In this document: in pieces, positions 19,514-29,700 of the stretch | How the letters are laid out: each line of letters begins with the position of its first letter | Numbering within the stretch: the stretch's first letter is position 1 | Assembly: GCA_963805715.1 (NCBI GenBank) | Contig: CAWDVK010000017.1 | Span: 186,001 to 250,000 of the forward strand | Reading direction: 5' to 3' | From: CAWDVK01 sp963805715 | GTDB taxonomy: Bacteria > Actinomycetota > Actinomycetes > Streptosporangiales > Streptosporangiaceae | Length of the DNA stretch: 64,000 bases | The notes under the pieces: generated by a model | Databases searched by the model: none | Told to the model about the DNA's origin: nothing | The model's input: only the letters and a program-made list of their open reading frames with translations | Translations under genes and position numbers: made by a program

Positions 19514-20173
19514 TCACCAGGTGTCAATGGCAGGGAGCGGGAGGGCCACGAGGCGGGCGGCTTCGGGAGCGGGGACGCCCAGCAGGCGCAGCACGGCCTC
19601 GGCGAACTCATCCACGGTCGTCTCGTTGACGCGTTCCGGATGCCGCTGGCACATCCGCAGCAGCCCGAGCAGGCCGCCGGCCGCGGCGCTGAGCGCGATC
19701 TCCGCCTCGGCCGCGATGAACCGGCCCGAGGCCTGCCCCGCCTGGATGTCGCGCAGGGCACGCGGCGCCAGGCCGCCGGGGATGTCCAGCAGGTCCAGGC
19801 CGACGCCGGCGAGGAACCCGGCGATCTCGGGATGGGTCCAGCCGAGACGCCCGGAGATCCGCAGGCCCACGGCGAACAGCTCCGCCGGGTCGCTGATGCC
19901 GGCGCTGGCGCGATCGATCATCTGCCCCCAGCGTTCCAGCACCTCTTCCGAGGCGGTCTGGAACAGCTGCTCCTTGGTGTCGAAGTGGTTGTAGAACGAC
20001 CCGAAGCCGATGTCGGCCTCCTCGGTGATCTCCTGGATGCTCGCCCGGTCCCCGCGGCCCTCGGCGATCAGCCGCACCGCGGCGTCGGTGAGGGCCTGCC
20101 GGGTGCGGGCCTTGCGCCGGTCCAGCCGCGACACCTTCGGCGCGCCGGCTGCTGATGCTGCCTCTGCCATCAC
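19514..20173 (-). CDS. TetR-family transcriptional regulator
   Basis: The 219-residue product has an N-terminal helix-turn-helix (ASIQEITEEADIGFGSFYNHF, abbreviated here at its ends) and a ligand-binding C-terminal domain rich in Leu and Ala. Effector and targets are unknown. It is divergent from nothing intact: upstream lie a decayed rhomboid gene and a decayed phosphoesterase gene, and an AT-rich segment at 20260-20330 may hold its promoter and operator. Confidence 0.85.
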   Translation of the reverse strand: MMAEAASAAGAPKVSRLDRRKARTRQALTDAAVRLIAEGRGDRASIQEITEEADIGFGSFYNHFDTKEQLFQTASEEVLERWGQMIDRASAGISDPAELFAVGLRISGRLGWTHPEIAGFLAGVGLDLLDIPGGLAPRALRDIQAGQASGRFIAAEAEIALSAAAGGLLGLLRMCQRHPERVNETTVDEFAEAVLRLLGVPAPEAARLVALPLPAIDTW

Positions 20174-20393
20174 TGCTCCTCCTGCCGTTCACCTAGAAAA
20201 TTAGCGGCCACGTTCGCCGTGGCCAGCCCACGGCCGCCGCGGACCGATCGTTGGTCAGCATTCATCTCGGTAGAACTGATCATCATTACTGATTACTTAT
20301 AACAGTGCTGACTGTACCTGATGCGGAACCGATGCGCATCTCCGCCGCAGGCGTCTGGCTCTTCTGTTGCGGCGCGGGAAGGATCTCGCGGGG

Positions 20394-20781
20394 CTATGTG
20401 GTGGAGGGCCATCGCTCCTCGGGTGCGGCCTGTCCCGCCCAGGCAACAAAGAGTCGTGCTACCAGCAGGCCGAAGATGAATCCGCCCACGTGGGCGAAGA
20501 ACGCGACCCCGCCGCCGTTCGCCTTGGCGTTGAACAGCCCGAAGTTCCCTCGATGAGCTGGTGACGGAACCAGAGCCCGAGGAAGATCCAGGCCGGGATC
20601 CGGACCAGGAACGCGGGGAAAGATGTTCGTGCGGACCCGGGAGCCGGGGTAGAGGACGAAGTAGGCGTATCGCGGAATTGAGGTTCGGCAGCTCGTAGAA
20701 CACGGCGAAGTTGGCGACGATCAGCAAGACATTGACGATCGGGAACCGTCGCGCCGGAACGCCGTCTGACAACGGAAGCAT
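20394..20781 (-). pseudogene. Rhomboid-family intramembrane protease remnant
   Basis: Reading right to left from ATG 20781, the segment MLPLSDGVPARRFPIVNVLL is the start of an actinobacterial rhomboid protease. After about 38 residues the sequence jumps to the C-terminal part, seen in other frames as YPGSRVRT, GGGVAFFAHVGGFIFGLL and an ending near 20394. The catalytic Ser region is absent. This is an internally deleted and frameshifted gene that cannot make an active protease. Confidence 0.7.
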
Positions 20782-20849
20782 TTCAAGACCTCTCTCTCGA
20801 AGCTGCTGCCGCCGGACCGGCCCAGGCGTCGGGTTCAGCCGGGTAGCGG

Positions 20850-21828
20850 CTAGCCGGATACGCCGGGGCCGAAGGACCTGACCCGGGGCATGGCCGCGTC
20901 GCCGAGGTGCGGGAGGCCGAAGATGTCCTCGATGGTGCGCAGCAGCGAGTAGTGGTTGTAGGGGACGGTGCTGACGGTGCCGGGCCTGATCAGCGGGGAC
21001 AGCAGGACTGCGCCGATACGACCGCCGCCGGGTCCGGTCTTGCCAGGTTCGGGCACGTCGGGGTAGGCGGGGCTCAGCCCGGAGGTCTCGCCGCAGCAGG
21101 CGGCGGCGTCGCCGCCGTCGTCGAAGGTGACCACGATGAGAACGCCGTCCCGGTAGGCGGGCGCGGCCATGATCTTGGGCGCCCACTGCGCCAGGAACGC
21201 GTCGGCTTGCGCGAGGCCGCCGGGCGCGCCGGTCACGCACGGCGCGTCGTGGCCGTCGTTGCACAGGTTGGGGGCAAGGAAGGAGAACGCCGGGGTGGTG
21301 CGGGCCTGGGCCAGGTCGGCGGGCAGCGGCCGGAACGACACGATGTGCGCGGCGCAGAAGGCCTGGTTCGCGGTGACTGACCGGAAGAACGTGAACCCGT
21401 CGTGGCGGGCGGCGTACTGGTCGCCTTTCTCGGCCTTCTGGGTGTGGTCGCCGACCCAGGTGGCGGGGTGGCCGCAGGCCTGCCGCGGGCCGTGGCGACA
21501 GTGTGGTCGCGGGCCGGGTCGTTGCCCATGTCCTGCAGGTAGGCCGCCCAGCTGCGCCCGGCGGCGGACAACTGGTTGCCCAGCGTAGGGACCGCGGCCG
21601 GGTAGACGCAGCCCTCGCCGAGGACCTGGCGGTACGGCCCGGCCGCCACGGCGCGGGGGAACGGCATCCAGACCGGGCAGTCGGCCTGGGTGGCGCCGCG
21701 GAGCCGGACCCGGCCGCGGCGGCGGTAGTCCCGGAGCCCGGGCGGTCGGCCGTGCCGGTGCAGGCGGCCAGCACCAGGGAGAACATCGCGGTGGCGAGCG
21801 GCCACCGCCGGCTCCTCACGATCAGCAT
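20850..21828 (-). pseudogene. Secreted phosphoesterase (acid phosphatase/phospholipase C type), frameshifted
   Basis: A lipoprotein-like signal (MLIVRSRRWPLATAMFSLVLA, shortened here, followed by Cys) starts at 21828. Family sequence then continues in two other frames: GNQLSAAGRSWAAYLQDMG, followed by FSFLAPNLCNDGHDAPC and VTFDDGG, to a stop at 20850. The last 163 residues are open from 21341. At least two frame changes separate the signal peptide from the catalytic C-terminus. Either it is a pseudogene or the assembly has indels here. Confidence 0.7.
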
Positions 21829-21888
21829 GCTTACCTCCACACGCCCGCACCGGCTAAGTGGTTGACCCCGCAAGTAACTGGGGGGTTG

Positions 21889-23046
21889 TCAGGCCGCCAG
21901 CAGCGTGCTAGCCGGGGCGGGCGTCTCGACCTCGATCCGCCTCAGCATCCGGGTGAGGTCGGCGCTGGTGAATTCCCAGCTGAACGGCTTCGCGGTCTTG
22001 CTGTACCGCTGCACGAAGGCCAGCAGCGTGGACGCCAGCTCGGCCAGGTTCGCGAAGTTGTTCGGCGATATGACCTTCTTCTGGATGATCGAGAAGAAAA
22101 TCTCGATCTGGTTCAGCCAGGACGCATGCACCGGCGTGTGGATCATGATGCAGTTGGCGTACTTGTCTTTCAGCCGCTTGATCGCTTTCTTCCCGCGGTG
22201 GTCCGAGCCGTTATCGACGATCACGAATACCCGCTGGGCCTTGTTGTAGCGATCCTGCGCCATGTAGATGTCCATCAGCGCCATGAACGGCGCGATCCCG
22301 GTCGTGGGCGGGCAGGTCGCGGTGACCTCGCCGGAGTGGATGTCTTTGCCCGCAAGAAGCGCCAGCCCGCCTGCCCGGTTGTATTCATGCTCGACCCTCG
22401 CCGGCTTACCCGGCTGCGCTGGCGTACTGGGATGGCAGCGGGCCCGTACCTGGATCGATGGTTTCGCATCGACCGACACGACGCGATCACCAGGACCCGG
22501 CGGCTTTCCCTGATACCAGCCCTGGTACAGGTCCAGAACGACCCCGGCTTTCGCGGCGAAATCAGGATCCCGCATAAAGATCCACGACTGGTACTGCCAC
22601 GGCTTAACCGGATTCTCCGCCAGGATCCGCAGCACCGACGACACCGACACCGCGTTCACCAGGCCCCGCTCCAGCAGCTCCGTACGCAGCTCAGGGCCGG
22701 TCCAGCGGGCCAGCGGCACCCCCGTCCGCGCCGGTAGCTGACACGCCAGCGCGCAAATCTGCGCCCGCTCCAGCGCGGTGATCTGACGCGGCCGCCCGCG
22801 GCGAGGCCGGTCCGAAAGCCCCGGCACGCCATCCTCGGCAAACCGGCGCCGCCACAGCCGCACCATATCCCCGGTGGTAACCAGCTCCCGGGCGATCCTG
22901 GCATTCGGCCAGCCCCGCGAGGCCAGGAACACAATCGCCGCCCGGAACCGATCCCGATGCGGGGTCTTGTGACCATACACGCGCTTCTTCAGCATCTTCC
23001 GCTCGCTGGCGGTCAGCACGACCGGCACAGCACGCATCCGCGGCAT
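21889..23046 (-). CDS. IS630-family transposase
   Basis: The 385-residue product has an N-terminal helix-turn-helix part (RIARELVTTGDMVRLWRRRF) and a DDE catalytic domain: first Asp in VVSVDAKPSIQ, second in VFVIVDNGSDH, and Glu in SWLNQIEIFFS. All three catalytic residues are present and the frame is open, so it may be active. Its start lies close to a divergent passenger ORF. Confidence 0.92.
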   Translation of the reverse strand: MPRMRAVPVVLTASERKMLKKRVYGHKTPHRDRFRAAIVFLASRGWPNARIARELVTTGDMVRLWRRRFAEDGVPGLSDRPRRGRPRQITALERAQICALACQLPARTGVPLARWTGPELRTELLERGLVNAVSVSSVLRILAENPVKPWQYQSWIFMRDPDFAAKAGVVLDLYQGWYQGKPPGPGDRVVSVDAKPSIQVRARCHPSTPAQPGKPARVEHEYNRAGGLALLAGKDIHSGEVTATCPPTTGIAPFMALMDIYMAQDRYNKAQRVFVIVDNGSDHRGKKAIKRLKDKYANCIMIHTPVHASWLNQIEIFFSIIQKKVISPNNFANLAELASTLLAFVQRYSKTAKPFSWEFTSADLTRMLRRIEVETPAPASTLLAA

Positions 23047-23138
23047 CAGGGCTCCCGGGGTAAATTACGCTCAGGTAATCCCCCCAGACGGCGATGATCA
23101 TAGCGGGCCCGGCCGGCCCCGCCAGCACAATGAGGGAC

Positions 23139-23465
23139 ATGCCCGCCATCCCGCAGTCCACCCAGAACTCCATCACCCTGCGGCTGCTGCACCACGGCCG
23201 CGACCGCCACCCCGCGCTGGCCCGCGTCACCACGCATTTCCGCGGCCCATTCGCCTACGTCACCGGCGTGCTCCCCGACAGCACCGAGCTCCCGCTCTGC
23301 CGGCTGCGCTACGGCGGCTCGGCGCATTCCTTCGGCTTCGCGATCTACCCGGCCGCCCGCGGCCGCTACGACGACGCCGTTCTACTCACCGGATCGCCCG
23401 TCGGAACCCCGGAAGAAGCCCTCGACACCGCGTGCGCGGTACACCTCGCCGACCACGACAGCTAG
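23139..23465 (+). CDS. Uncharacterised passenger protein of the IS630-like element, 108 residues
   Basis: It lies inside the inverted repeats, divergent from the transposase. ATG 23139 is preceded by GAGGGAC; earlier in-frame starts exist at 23130 and 23094. The product reads as a compact alpha/beta protein (segments SITLRLLHHGRDRHPALARV and AYVTGVLPDS) without signal peptide or membrane segment. I do not recognise a characterised family. Third-position GC choice is like its surroundings, so it seems to be a genuine gene. Confidence 0.6.
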   Translation: MPAIPQSTQNSITLRLLHHGRDRHPALARVTTHFRGPFAYVTGVLPDSTELPLCRLRYGGSAHSFGFAIYPAARGRYDDAVLLTGSPVGTPEEALDTACAVHLADHDS

Positions 23466-23558
23466 ACCACCGACCTCGCAGCCGTCAACCCCCCAGTTAC
23501 TTCCGGGGCTAGCCACTAAGTGACAGTGAGCCGGGCCGACGATCGGCTTGGGCCTGGC

Positions 23559-24128
23559 TCAGGCCGCGTTCTTTTCCTTCTGGGGGGAGTTTGCCGGGTG
23601 CAGGGTCTTCTCGGTGCGGCGCAGCTCGGTGCCGCGCACCAGCATCCAGATCCCGAAGATCAGGTTGAACAGGCCGAACAGCAGCGCGAGGGTGATCGCG
23701 CCGATGCCGGGGCGGGCGCACAGCACCACGCCGAACGCGATTGTGACCAGCCCTCCCAGGATGAACATCGCCCGGGTCCCGGCCGGCTCGCCGGACCGGA
23801 AGGCGGCGAAGAACTCGGCGAGGCCGGCGATGATCGCCCACACGCCCACGATCAGCACCAGGACCAGCGCGGTCGGCCCCGGCCAGGCCAGCGCGATCAC
23901 CCCGGCGGCCAGGTCGACCAGGCCGAGCAGCAGGTGCCCGAGGACCGGCCCGGCCTTGCGGCTGCTGAACGCCCGCGCGGCCTGTATGCCCGCGGCGATG
24001 AACGCGTACACGGCGAACAAGATGACCAGCGCCAGCACCGTGACTGAGGGCCAGGCCAGCGCGATGATCCCGACCACCACGGCCAGGATGCCCCGCGCGA
24101 TCAGGGACGTGCTGAGTGACTTGAGCAT
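23559..24128 (-). CDS. HdeD-family membrane protein (DUF308)
   Basis: HdeD proteins are six-helix membrane proteins tied to acid or general stress resistance in enterobacteria. The 189-residue product shows six hydrophobic segments in three pairs, with characteristic repeats such as GIIALAWPSVTV and GVIALAWPGPTAL. It starts MLKSLSTSLIARG. A second, broken copy at 31.97-32.51 kb shares the same start and upstream sequence. It is divergent from a small coiled-coil gene across a promoter-like region. Confidence 0.85.
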   Translation of the reverse strand: MLKSLSTSLIARGILAVVVGIIALAWPSVTVLALVILFAVYAFIAAGIQAARAFSSRKAGPVLGHLLLGLVDLAAGVIALAWPGPTALVLVLIVGVWAIIAGLAEFFAAFRSGEPAGTRAMFILGGLVTIAFGVVLCARPGIGAITLALLFGLFNLIFGIWMLVRGTELRRTEKTLHPANSPQKEKNAA

Positions 24129-24193
24129 GGCAGTTCCTTTCGCTCGCTCCGCTGCCCGGTCGCCCGGGGCGCCTCACCCCGCCGGGCCAGCGC

Positions 24194-24222
24194 TTGACAA
24201 CACTGCTATCATAACTGATGAT
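24194..24222 (+). promoter_or_regulatory. Candidate promoter, repeated at 32574-32602
   Basis: TTGACA at 24194-24199, a 17-base spacer and GATGAT at 24217-24222 have the spacing of a vegetative promoter. The surrounding segment CATAACTGATGAT recurs at the same place before the second hdeD copy, with the same spacing. It could drive the rightward small gene, hdeD leftward, or both. Confidence 0.45.
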
Positions 24223-24304
24223 GAATTACAAGAGTGATTGAAAAATTCAGTAATCGAGAGTGGGAGAGCGCTCGTTGAGGCTCCGAAGCCAGGAGACGGT
24301 CGTC

Positions 24305-24562
24305 ATGGGACTTATCAAGAAGGTCGCGAGCATCGTGAGCAACCACACCAGGCGCGAGTCGCAGGCGAAGGCTGCAAGGGCCCAGGCGAAGGCCACGCAG
24401 GCCCAGGCCGAGCGGGCCGAGGCTGAGGCGAAGGTGGCTAAGGAACAGGCAGCGGCAATCGCCGGGGCCCTGCAGAAGGACGAGGTGCACCGGCAAGCGG
24501 ACCTGGAGGAGGTCGCTGAGAAAGAGGCCGAGGCCGTGCCGGACTGGCCACCCGGCCCCTGA
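24305..24562 (+). CDS. Small Ala/Glu/Lys-rich coiled-coil protein
   Basis: From ATG 24305, preceded by CCAGGAGACGG, the product is 85 residues. The N-terminus MGLIKKVASIVSNHTRR may be amphipathic; the middle is a continuous Ala/Gln/Glu/Lys helix with heptad-like spacing, and the end is Pro-rich. I do not recognise a characterised family. It lies between hdeD and the ftsH remnant, so it may have belonged to the same stress cluster. Confidence 0.55.
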   Translation: MGLIKKVASIVSNHTRRESQAKAARAQAKATQAQAERAEAEAKVAKEQAAAIAGALQKDEVHRQADLEEVAEKEAEAVPDWPPGP

Positions 24563-24689
24563 CTGCGGCATGAGGACGGCACCAGCCGGCGGAAGTGGCA
24601 CGCGAGCTGACCCGCCGCCCCGATCGGCGGGCCGCCACCCTGAAGTGGCGCCCATCCGGGCGCGGGACAGATTCGGCGGAGGCTTCATC

Positions 24690-25440
24690 TGGTTGCCCCG
24701 TAAGGCGATCCCCAGCCACCTGAAGAACCTGGGCAACGAGGCCGCGCTGCGGGCCGCCCGCCGCGGCGAGGATCGGGTGGCGATTGCGGACCTCAGCGAC
24801 TCGCTGGAGAAGATCGTCCTGGGCACGGCCCGCGGGATCGTGCTGTCACCCGAGGAGCGGAAGCGGACCGCCTTCCACGAATCCGGCCACGCCCTGCTCC
24901 GCATGCTCACCCCGGCGCCGACCCGGTCCGCAAGATCTCGATCATCCCCCGCGGGCAGTCCCTCGGCGTCACCCACCAGCACCCCAGACCGACCGGTACG
25001 ACGACTCCGCCTACCTGCGCGGCCGGATCACCGGCGCGCTGGGCGGCCGCGCCGCCGAGGAGGTCATCTACGGCAACGTCACCACCGGCGCCGAGAACGA
25101 CCTAGAGCACGCCAGCGACATCGCCCGGCAGATGGTGGGCCGGTGGTGAATGTCACCGGCCATCGGGCCCATCTCGGTTGCTTCCCGGCCAGGAATCATC
25201 CACGGGCACGGACGGCGTTGCCCCGGCCACCAGAGAGCTCATCGACACCGAAGCCCGCCGGATCATCGAGGAATGCTACCGGCAGGCCCTGGGAACCTGC
25301 CCGGCAGCCGGGACGGGCTGGACCGGCTGGCCCGCACGCTCATGGACCCGGAGACCCTGGACGAGGACGAGGCGTACGGCGCAGCCGGCATTCCGCCGCG
25401 ACACCGCCCCGCCGCGATCGCCGGGGGCAGAGGCAAAATG
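24690..25440 (+). pseudogene. FtsH-like protease, C-terminal half, multiply frameshifted
   Basis: The sequence starts within the end of the AAA module (NLGNEAALRAARRG), then shows the zinc site FHESGHALL, so the HExxH motif itself is kept. Family sequence continues in other frames as RKISIIPRGQ, YDDSAYLRGRITGALGGRAA and VIYGNVTTGAEND, then a C-terminal DPETLDEDEAY. The ATPase domain is absent and at least three frame changes occur. This is separate from the genuine ftsH at the left edge. Confidence 0.75.
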
Positions 25441-25631
25441 ACCACCCTGGAATCGGTGGCCAGGGACCGGAATGGCCATGTCAGGCGGCTGGCACGGCCA
25501 GCGTGCCGGCCGGCCGGGCCAGGCGGGCGGGCGCGCTGCGCAGGAACGCTACGGCTGCCCCGGCGCGACAGGCGTCAGCGCGGCGGTGCCGGCGGCGCCG
25601 CCGCGCTGACAGTGATCTCCTGACTACCGCG

Positions 25632-26146
25632 TTACCTGCGGACGGTCCCGGTCGCGCGGATGACCTGCTGCCAGGCCACCGGCGGCGCGTTCTTGCTGCA
25701 CTTACCGTGTGAGCGGCCTCCGACGGCCAGGATGCTCAGCTGGTAGTGGCCGCTGCCCGTGGTCCCGGCGTAGCGGCCCGTGCCGCCGGTAATCCGGTAG
25801 GTGCCGTGCTCGCTGATGACGGCCAGGCAGGTCCCCGGGTTGAACGACTGGCGGCCGGTTCCCGATGAGTGATGGATCTTGATCGTGCCGCCGGGGAACA
25901 CGAACAGCGAGGTGTTGTTGTTCTGGTTCTCGTGGTCCACGCCGGGGGCGGTGAAGAGGCCGGTGGCGATGACCGAGTCGGTCGGCGAGGTAGCCGACGT
26001 GGTCATCATCTGGAAGTGCTCGGTTCCCGAGACTGCCGGGTGCGTGCCGTGGCTGCTGGCCATGGCCTGGCCATGGCCACGCCGGTCCCGCTGGCCAGGG
26101 CGGCCACGGCGGTGGCGCCGATGACTGTCGCGATGCTCTTGCGCAT
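25632..26146 (-). CDS. Secreted barrel-like protein (allene-oxide-cyclase/dirigent-like), frame broken at the signal peptide
   Basis: The signal peptide MRKSIATVIGATAVAALASG starts at ATG 26146 and ends AMA, but the mature part (SSHGTHPAVSGTEHF onward) is in another frame. The break falls in a short local duplication of CATGGCCAG at about 26060-26083. The mature part of about 140 residues has GTYRITGGTGRYAGTTGSGH, a pattern seen in secreted beta-barrel proteins resembling allene oxide cyclase. Two cysteines could pair. Enzyme activity is not implied. Confidence 0.55.
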
Positions 26147-26369
26147 TGCCGGATCCTTTCTGGGGCGGCCGATGGCTGTTCAGCGGCCTGCTGAGGCTCA
26201 GGATGCGCGTGCCGGCAGCCCGCCCGGATCGGCACAGATACGTATCCGCGCCCTCGGGAATTGACTAGCCAGGCCCGGCGCGCCAATCATCGGAAAGCCC
26301 GGCGAGACTCCGGGTAGCGGGGCGGCCCGGACCAGGTCGGCCCCGGCAGCTCATCGGCGCGGCGCCGGG

Positions 26370-26765
26370 CTACGCGGTGGCGGCGGCGAGGTCGGCGAGG
26401 CGGGCGAGCGACTGGCCGATGATGCCGCGCTGGGCATCGAGGCGGTGCGCCTCCCGGTCGGGGATCTCGACATGCACGGAGATCTCGGTACCCGTGCCGG
26501 ACGGGCGCAGCTGCCAGCTGAAGCTGAGGTCCGAGACGAGGCAGGAGATCGTCACCGTGCCGTTCTCCCGGCTGCTGGCCAGGGCCTGCGGCATGGGGAA
26601 GTCCGGGTACCCGTCCGGGAACATGGTGTAACCGCCGGGGTCGCCGCCGGTCTGCACGGTCTCGATGCCGGCCCACCATTCCGGGAACCGGGCCGGGTCA
26701 TAGAGCAGCTTCCACACCTCCTCGGGCGGCGCTGTGGTGACGGTGCGCTGATCGAAGGTGGGCAT
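26370..26765 (-). CDS. SRPBCC-family (START-like) protein
   Basis: This small hydrophobic-ligand-binding fold protein has 131 residues. It begins MPTFDQRTVTTAPPEEVWKL, the usual first strand and helix of polyketide-cyclase-like proteins, and includes FPEWWAGIETV. Its ATG lies three bases after the stop of the large regulator gene upstream, so the two form an operon. Substrate is unknown. Confidence 0.8.
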   Translation of the reverse strand: MPTFDQRTVTTAPPEEVWKLLYDPARFPEWWAGIETVQTGGDPGGYTMFPDGYPDFPMPQALASSRENGTVTISCLVSDLSFSWQLRPSGTGTEISVHVEIPDREAHRLDAQRGIIGQSLARLADLAAATA

Positions 26766-26768
26766 CGT

Positions 26769-29700
26769 TTACGCCTGGCTTTCCGGGTCGGGGCCGCGAA
26801 CTGCCGGGCCAGCCGGCCGGGCGCTGGCGGCACCGCCGGTGATCGCGGCCGCGGTCACGCGGTCGCGGAGCGCGGCCAGCTCCGCGCGGACGGCGGCCAT
26901 CTCCCGCGCGGGTTCCACCAGCGAGCTGATCGGCGGCCGGCCGAGATCGATGAGGGACGCGACGTATCCGGCGCCGGCCTGCTGGCTGTCCGGCCTCCGG
27001 GCGATCCGCTGCCACCCGGCCAGCGACTCCGACAGCCGCCGCTCGGCCAGCGCGGTGTCGCCGCGCGCGGCGGCGATCAGTCCCTGCAGGCGGCTCATCT
27101 GCGCCACCAGCGTGGCCGGGAAGTCGCTCGGGGTGACCGGCTCGAGCGCGACGTTGCGCAGCTCTGCCTCGGCCGCCGCGGCCTGCCCGGCCAGCGCGAG
27201 AGCCTCGGCCAGCCGCAGCCGCGTGGCGCTCCGGCTGACCGGGGCCCAGGACGCCAGCGCGCTGGCCAGCTCGGCCGCCGCGGCCGCCGGGTCAGCGCGG
27301 GCCAGGGCGAGCAGGCCTCGCTCCTGCGCGACCAGGCCGTCCAGCTCGGGCAGGCCGACCCGGTCGGCGTATCCGGCCGCCGCGTCGCACGCCTGGCTGG
27401 CCTCGGCCAGCCGGCCCAGCCGACGCAGCAGCGCCGACCTGGCCACCTGGGCGTTCACGCTGAGCCGCAGCAGGCCGTTGGGCACGACGAGCGGCAGGCA
27501 CCGGTCGGCGAAATCCAGCGCGCGGCCGATATCACCCGCGCAGGCAGCTGCGCTGGCCGCGTTGCTGAGGCAGCTGTAGGCCATGTCGGGGCGGCCCGCC
27601 CGGCCAGCCGCGGCGCTGGCCGCGATCAGCGGGCCGAAGCTCTCGGTAAACCGGCCTGCCCTGATCAGCGCATGCCCGCGGGCCACCCCGATGTCGTGGG
27701 CCAGCAGGTCGTCAGGGCGGTCGCCGCCGAGGATCCGGTCGGTTTCGGCCAGCAGCTCATCGACCGCGGCCGGATCGCCGGCGACGGCCTCGGCCCAGGC
27801 CATGCCCGCCAGCACCTCGGCCCGGCCGAGCCGCTCGGAACCGGGATCGCGATCCAGCACATCCAGCGCATTCTGGTAGGACCGGCGGGACTCGCGGGGA
27901 TGGCAGATGCCGCCCCGCAGCCACCGGCCGCGCCGCAGCCACGCGCTGATCAGGGCGCCGGCGTCCTGCGGCGGTATCTGCTCCAGGGCCAGGCCGAAGG
28001 CGCGGTCGGACTCCTCCTGCAGGCCGCGGAAGGCCTGCACCTCGGCCAGCTCCACCAGCAGCTCCGGGTCGCGGGCGTCGATGGCCAGGGCCTCGGCCAG
28101 GAACCCGGCTGCCTCGGCCATCGCGGCGACGCTCCGGGCGTCCTGCGCGGCCAGCACCAGCTGGCTGATGGCCTGCTCATCATGGCCGGCCAGCCGGAGG
28201 TGACGGGCGATCTCCGCGGCCCGCGGGCCGCGGCGGGAGTTCCGTCCGGCCGGGCCGCGGGCGTCCGGCTGCTGGCCGAGCTTGCGCAGCAGCCGGGCCA
28301 GCTCGGCGTGCAGACGCGCCCGGATCGGGTCGGGGATGTCCTGGTAGACCGCCTCGCGGAGCAGGGCGTGCCGGAAGCCGGTCCGGCCGTCGTCCACCCG
28401 GAGCAGCCCCGACCCGAGGGCCTCCGCGGCGGCGCGAGCCGGATTCGGCAGCGGGATCGAGGCCACCTCAGAGCGGTCCAGGCTGCGCCCCGCGGCCGCG
28501 GCGAACTCGAGGAACATCCGGGCCGGGCCCGACAGCCTGCTCATGGCCAGCCTGGCCGCGCCGCTGAGGCCCGCGGACAGGCTGGCGCCGTCCCGCGTGG
28601 CCGCGCGGGCCGCCTCGACGGCCAGCAGCGGGCTGCCCCCGGCCAGCCGGGCGATCTGCTCGACGGTGCCGGCGGGCAGGTCGGCCGTGGCCCGGACCAG
28701 GCGGCGGATGTCACCGTCCGGCAGCGGCCGCAGCTCGATCTCGGCGGCCAGCACGCCGCGCGAGCGCAGCGCGCCGAGCACGGCGTCGAAGTCGGGCCGG
28801 GCGGGCAGGCGCCGCCTGGTCAGGACGATGAGCATGGGCAGGCGGGCGAGCCGGCGGCCCGCGTACGCGGCGAGCTCCAGGCTGGCCGCGTCGGCCAGGT
28901 GCAGATCCTCCAGGGCCAGCAGGACCGGCGCCTGGCGGGACGCCCAGCCCAGGAACTGCACGACGGCCTCGCACAGCTGGACGCGCTCGAGCTGGGGATC
29001 CGCGCCGCCTCGCCGGGGCCCGGATTCTCCGGCCGGCCGGCCCAGCGCCGGGACGATCCTGGCCAGGTCCGGGCGCCAGTCCTGGTCGCCGGGCGGCTGG
29101 CCGGTCAGGGCCAGCAGGTCGCTGAGCGCATCGGTCCAGATGGCGAACGGCGCCATCTGGCCGGGGCCGGCCGTGGTGACGCCGGTGACGCCGGCCGCGG
29201 CCGGGCTGGCCCGGCGCGCGGCGGCCTGGAGCTCCTCGACCAGCCGGGTCTTGCCGACGCCGCCCTCGCCTTCCAGCACAACGGTCCCGCCGGAGCCAGT
29301 GCGCGCCGCCTGCCAGGCCCCGGCCAGCAGCCCGAAGTCCTGTTCCCGTCCCACCAGGCCGGCGGGCGGCGCGATTCGGCGTTCCGGTTCCGGCTGGCCG
29401 GGTCGGGCTGGCTCCCGGCGCAGCTGGCCGACCAGGGCGGCCGTCCGCGCCGACACCGGCACGCCCAGCTCGCTGTCCAGCCGCTGCTGCAGCCGGGCGA
29501 AGGCCTCCAGCGCGGCCGACCCGTCCCCGGCCTGGATGCAGGCGCTGATCAGCGCGGCGGCCGCGGACTCGTCCAGCGGGCACAGGGCCGTCCTGCGCCG
29601 GGCCCAGGCCACCGCGGCGGCCCGGTCGCCGGCCGAGCTGGCCCGGTCGGCCAGCTCGGCCAGCGCTCCGGCCACATCGCGGTCGAGGTCCTGGCGCGCC

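Larger units (their letters stand above)
21855..23518. mobile_element. IS630-like insertion element with passenger ORF
   Basis: About 32 bases at the left (from 21857) and right (to about 23517) ends are imperfect inverted repeats sharing AAGTAACTGGGGGGTTG and differing at four other positions. TA dinucleotides occur at both outer edges, in keeping with IS630 target choice. Between the ends lie a leftward transposase and a rightward short ORF. The element is about 1.66 kb and looks intact. Confidence 0.8.

Noticed and set aside
24570..25712. A 380-codon open frame taken as one protein
   Set aside because: Only its first part is FtsH-like. After the zinc site the family sequence moves to other frames, so the long frame is not the gene.
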